Shown piece after piece: positions 62,795 to 64,000 of a DNA stretch of 64,000 bases. The notes under the pieces were generated by a model, which had not been told where the DNA came from, made no database searches, and worked only from the letters and a program-made list of their open reading frames with translations. A program made the translations under genes and the position numbers. The stretch spans positions 868,001-932,000 of the forward strand of contig NZ_CP119106.1 of the NCBI RefSeq assembly GCF_029643425.1, in the 5' to 3' direction. Numbering within the stretch: position 1 is the stretch's first letter; each line of letters begins with the position of its first letter. This DNA is from Isoptericola sp. AK164. Its GTDB lineage: Bacteria > Actinomycetota > Actinomycetes > Actinomycetales > Cellulomonadaceae.

Positions 62795-64000
62795 TCAGGC
62801 GCGTACGCGCGCCATCCAGGCCTCGACGTCCTCGGGGCGCCGGGGGAGCGCCGCGGAGAGGTTCTCGTTGCCGTCGGCGGTGACCAGGACGTCGTCCTCG
62901 ATGCGCACCCCGATGCCGCGGTACTCCTCGGGCACGGCCAGGTCGTCGGCCTTGAAGTAGAGCCCCGGCTCGATGGTGAACACCATCCCCGGCTCGAGCA
63001 CGCCGTCCAGGTACATCTCCCGGCGGGCCTGTGCGCAGTCGTGCACGTCGAGACCCAGGTGGTGCGAGGTGCCGTGCACCATCCAGCGACGGTGCTGCTG
63101 GCCCTCGGGGGACAGCGACTCCTCGGCGCTCACCGGCAGCAGCCCCCACTCTTCGAGCCGGGCGGCGATGACCTCCATCGCGGCGGCGTGGATGTCGCGG
63201 AACTTCGCGCCGGGCTTCGCCACGGCGAACGCGGCGTCGGCGGCGTCGAGCACGGCGGTGTAGATGCGGCGCTGGACGTCGGTGTACTCGCCGTCCACGG
63301 GCAGCGTGCGCGTGACGTCGGCGGTGTACAGCTCGTCGATCTCGACACCGGCGTCGAGCAGCACCATCTCGCCGGATCGCACGACGCCGTCGTTGGTGAT
63401 CCAGTGCAGCGTGGTGGCGTGCTCGCCGGCCGCGGCGATGGTCTCGTAGCCGACCGTGTTGCCCTCGAGCCGGGCGTGCGCGTCGAACGTGGTCTCGATG
63501 ACGCGCTCGCCGCGGCGGTGCTCGACGGCGCGCGGCAGGGCCCGGACGACCTCCGCGAACCCGTCGATCGTGCGGTCCACGGCCTCACGCATGAGCTCGA
63601 TCTCGAGCTCGTCCTTGACCAGGCGCAGCTCGGAGGCCGCCTCGGCCAGCGCGTCGTCGGAGGCGGACTCCTCGGTGCCGGCCTCGGTGCGGATCGCCTC
63701 GATCACGGCGGTGATCTCGTCGTCGGCCTCCGCGATCACGAGGACCTGCACGCCGTCGGCGCCGACGTCCTTGGCGAGGGCCTCGCGCAGCTCGTCGACG
63801 TGCCGCGCCTCGACGCCGGTGGTGGTGGTGACGTCGTCGAGGGTGGGCCGGGCGCCCACCCAGAACTCGCCGTAGCGGGCGTCGGCGTAGAACTCCTCGG
63901 TGTCCCGCGGGGCCAGGGGGCGCACGTACAGCACGGCGTGGTGGTGCGACCCGCCGTCACCCTCGCCCTCGGCGGTGGGGTGCAGCACGAGCACGGCGTC
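62795..64000 (-). CDS. pepP: Xaa-Pro aminopeptidase, M24B (N-terminus beyond window)
   Basis: At least 401 residues of a metallopeptidase that removes an N-terminal residue before proline. The N-terminal (creatinase-like) domain is cut by the window edge; reading is open to base 64000. The pita-bread metal ligands are complete: LLDAGVEIDELYTADVTRTL (two Asp), GTSHHLGLDVHDC (His), VFTIEPGLYF (Glu) and GIGVRIEDDVLVT (Glu). The order and the preceding HWITNDGV and GYETIAAAGEHATTLH segments fit PepP. It is convergent with the AbiEi/DUF559-like gene. Confidence 0.94.
   Translation of the reverse strand, partial: DAVLVLHPTAEGEGDGGSHHHAVLYVRPLAPRDTEEFYADARYGEFWVGARPTLDDVTTTTGVEARHVDELREALAKDVGADGVQVLVIAEADDEITAVIEAIRTEAGTEESASDDALAEAASELRLVKDELEIELMREAVDRTIDGFAEVVRALPRAVEHRRGERVIETTFDAHARLEGNTVGYETIAAAGEHATTLHWITNDGVVRSGEMVLLDAGVEIDELYTADVTRTLPVDGEYTDVQRRIYTAVLDAADAAFAVAKPGAKFRDIHAAAMEVIAARLEEWGLLPVSAEESLSPEGQQHRRWMVHGTSHHLGLDVHDCAQARREMYLDGVLEPGMVFTIEPGLYFKADDLAVPEEYRGIGVRIEDDVLVTADGNENLSAALPRRPEDVEAWMARVRA

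Overview
The window is about 72% G+C by eye, with GTG starts, overlapping ATGA/GTGA/TGATG gene junctions, purine-rich ribosome sites and gene families typical of Actinomycetota. A large secreted amylopullulanase, an arabinan utilisation island and many monosaccharide ABC transporters suggest a polysaccharide-degrading member of the Micrococcales, such as the Cellulomonas / Cellulosimicrobium / Promicromonospora group. That placement is an inference; there is no rRNA gene here. I found no transposase, integrase, tRNA, rRNA or CRISPR array, so this reads as ordinary chromosome specialised in carbohydrate use.

Layout. 1-6547: the end of an ABC transporter gene, then a 1,964-residue amylase-pullulanase behind a perfect 28-bp operator-like palindrome. 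6618-7415: an alpha/beta hydrolase. 7733-15050: a ChvE/GguA/GguB-type monosaccharide transporter, then a ROK regulator, a one-domain ATPase and a second ChvE-like binding protein with no permease of their own. 15128-18946: a MarR regulator divergent from an NADP-binding protein and a dioxygenase-fold protein, then purU and an acetyltransferase. 18943-42835: a 24-kb L-arabinose/arabinan island. It holds three LacI regulators, araBDA, a YtfQ/YtfR/YtfT/YjfF-type transporter with a spare ATPase, an AraNPQ-like oligosaccharide transporter, two intracellular GH51 arabinofuranosidases and an exported GH43 arabinanase. It is interrupted at 32317-33879 by a four-helix membrane protein ending in a helix-turn-helix. 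42895-45194: glyA-folD behind a ZTP riboswitch. 45324-51572: a small lipoprotein, a PhnB-like protein, exonuclease III, a Na/phosphate symporter behind a Pho box, galactokinase and an Mrp ATPase. 51673-60634: a seven-gene MurNAc/amino-sugar operon. 60692-64000: a Gly-zipper membrane protein, an AbiEi/DUF559-like protein between two matching palindromic elements, and the end of a Xaa-Pro peptidase gene.

How the genes work together. In the arabinan island the exported GH43 enzyme would cut arabinan, the 36866-40203 transporter would import oligomers, the two GH51 enzymes would release arabinose, and AraA, AraB and AraD would convert it to xylulose 5-phosphate. The YtfQ-like system would import free (probably furanose) sugar. 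Two recurrent operators can be read directly. TGTGANCGNTAACA occurs at 20048, 26870 and 31835 and fits the arabinose regulators. TACAACGNTGTA occurs at 35558, 36748 and 36780 and fits the LacI protein at 35652. In the MurNAc operon AnmK or a kinase makes MurNAc 6-phosphate, MurQ releases D-lactate and GlcNAc 6-phosphate, a 958-residue D-lactate dehydrogenase-like flavoprotein can oxidise the lactate, and NagB finishes the amino-sugar branch. NagA is not in the window.

Structural theme. Very long perfect inverted repeats close many transcription units and separate binding-protein genes from downstream ABC genes. Two 62-bp elements with identical internal geometry bracket the AbiEi/DUF559-like gene and are the least explained feature in the window.
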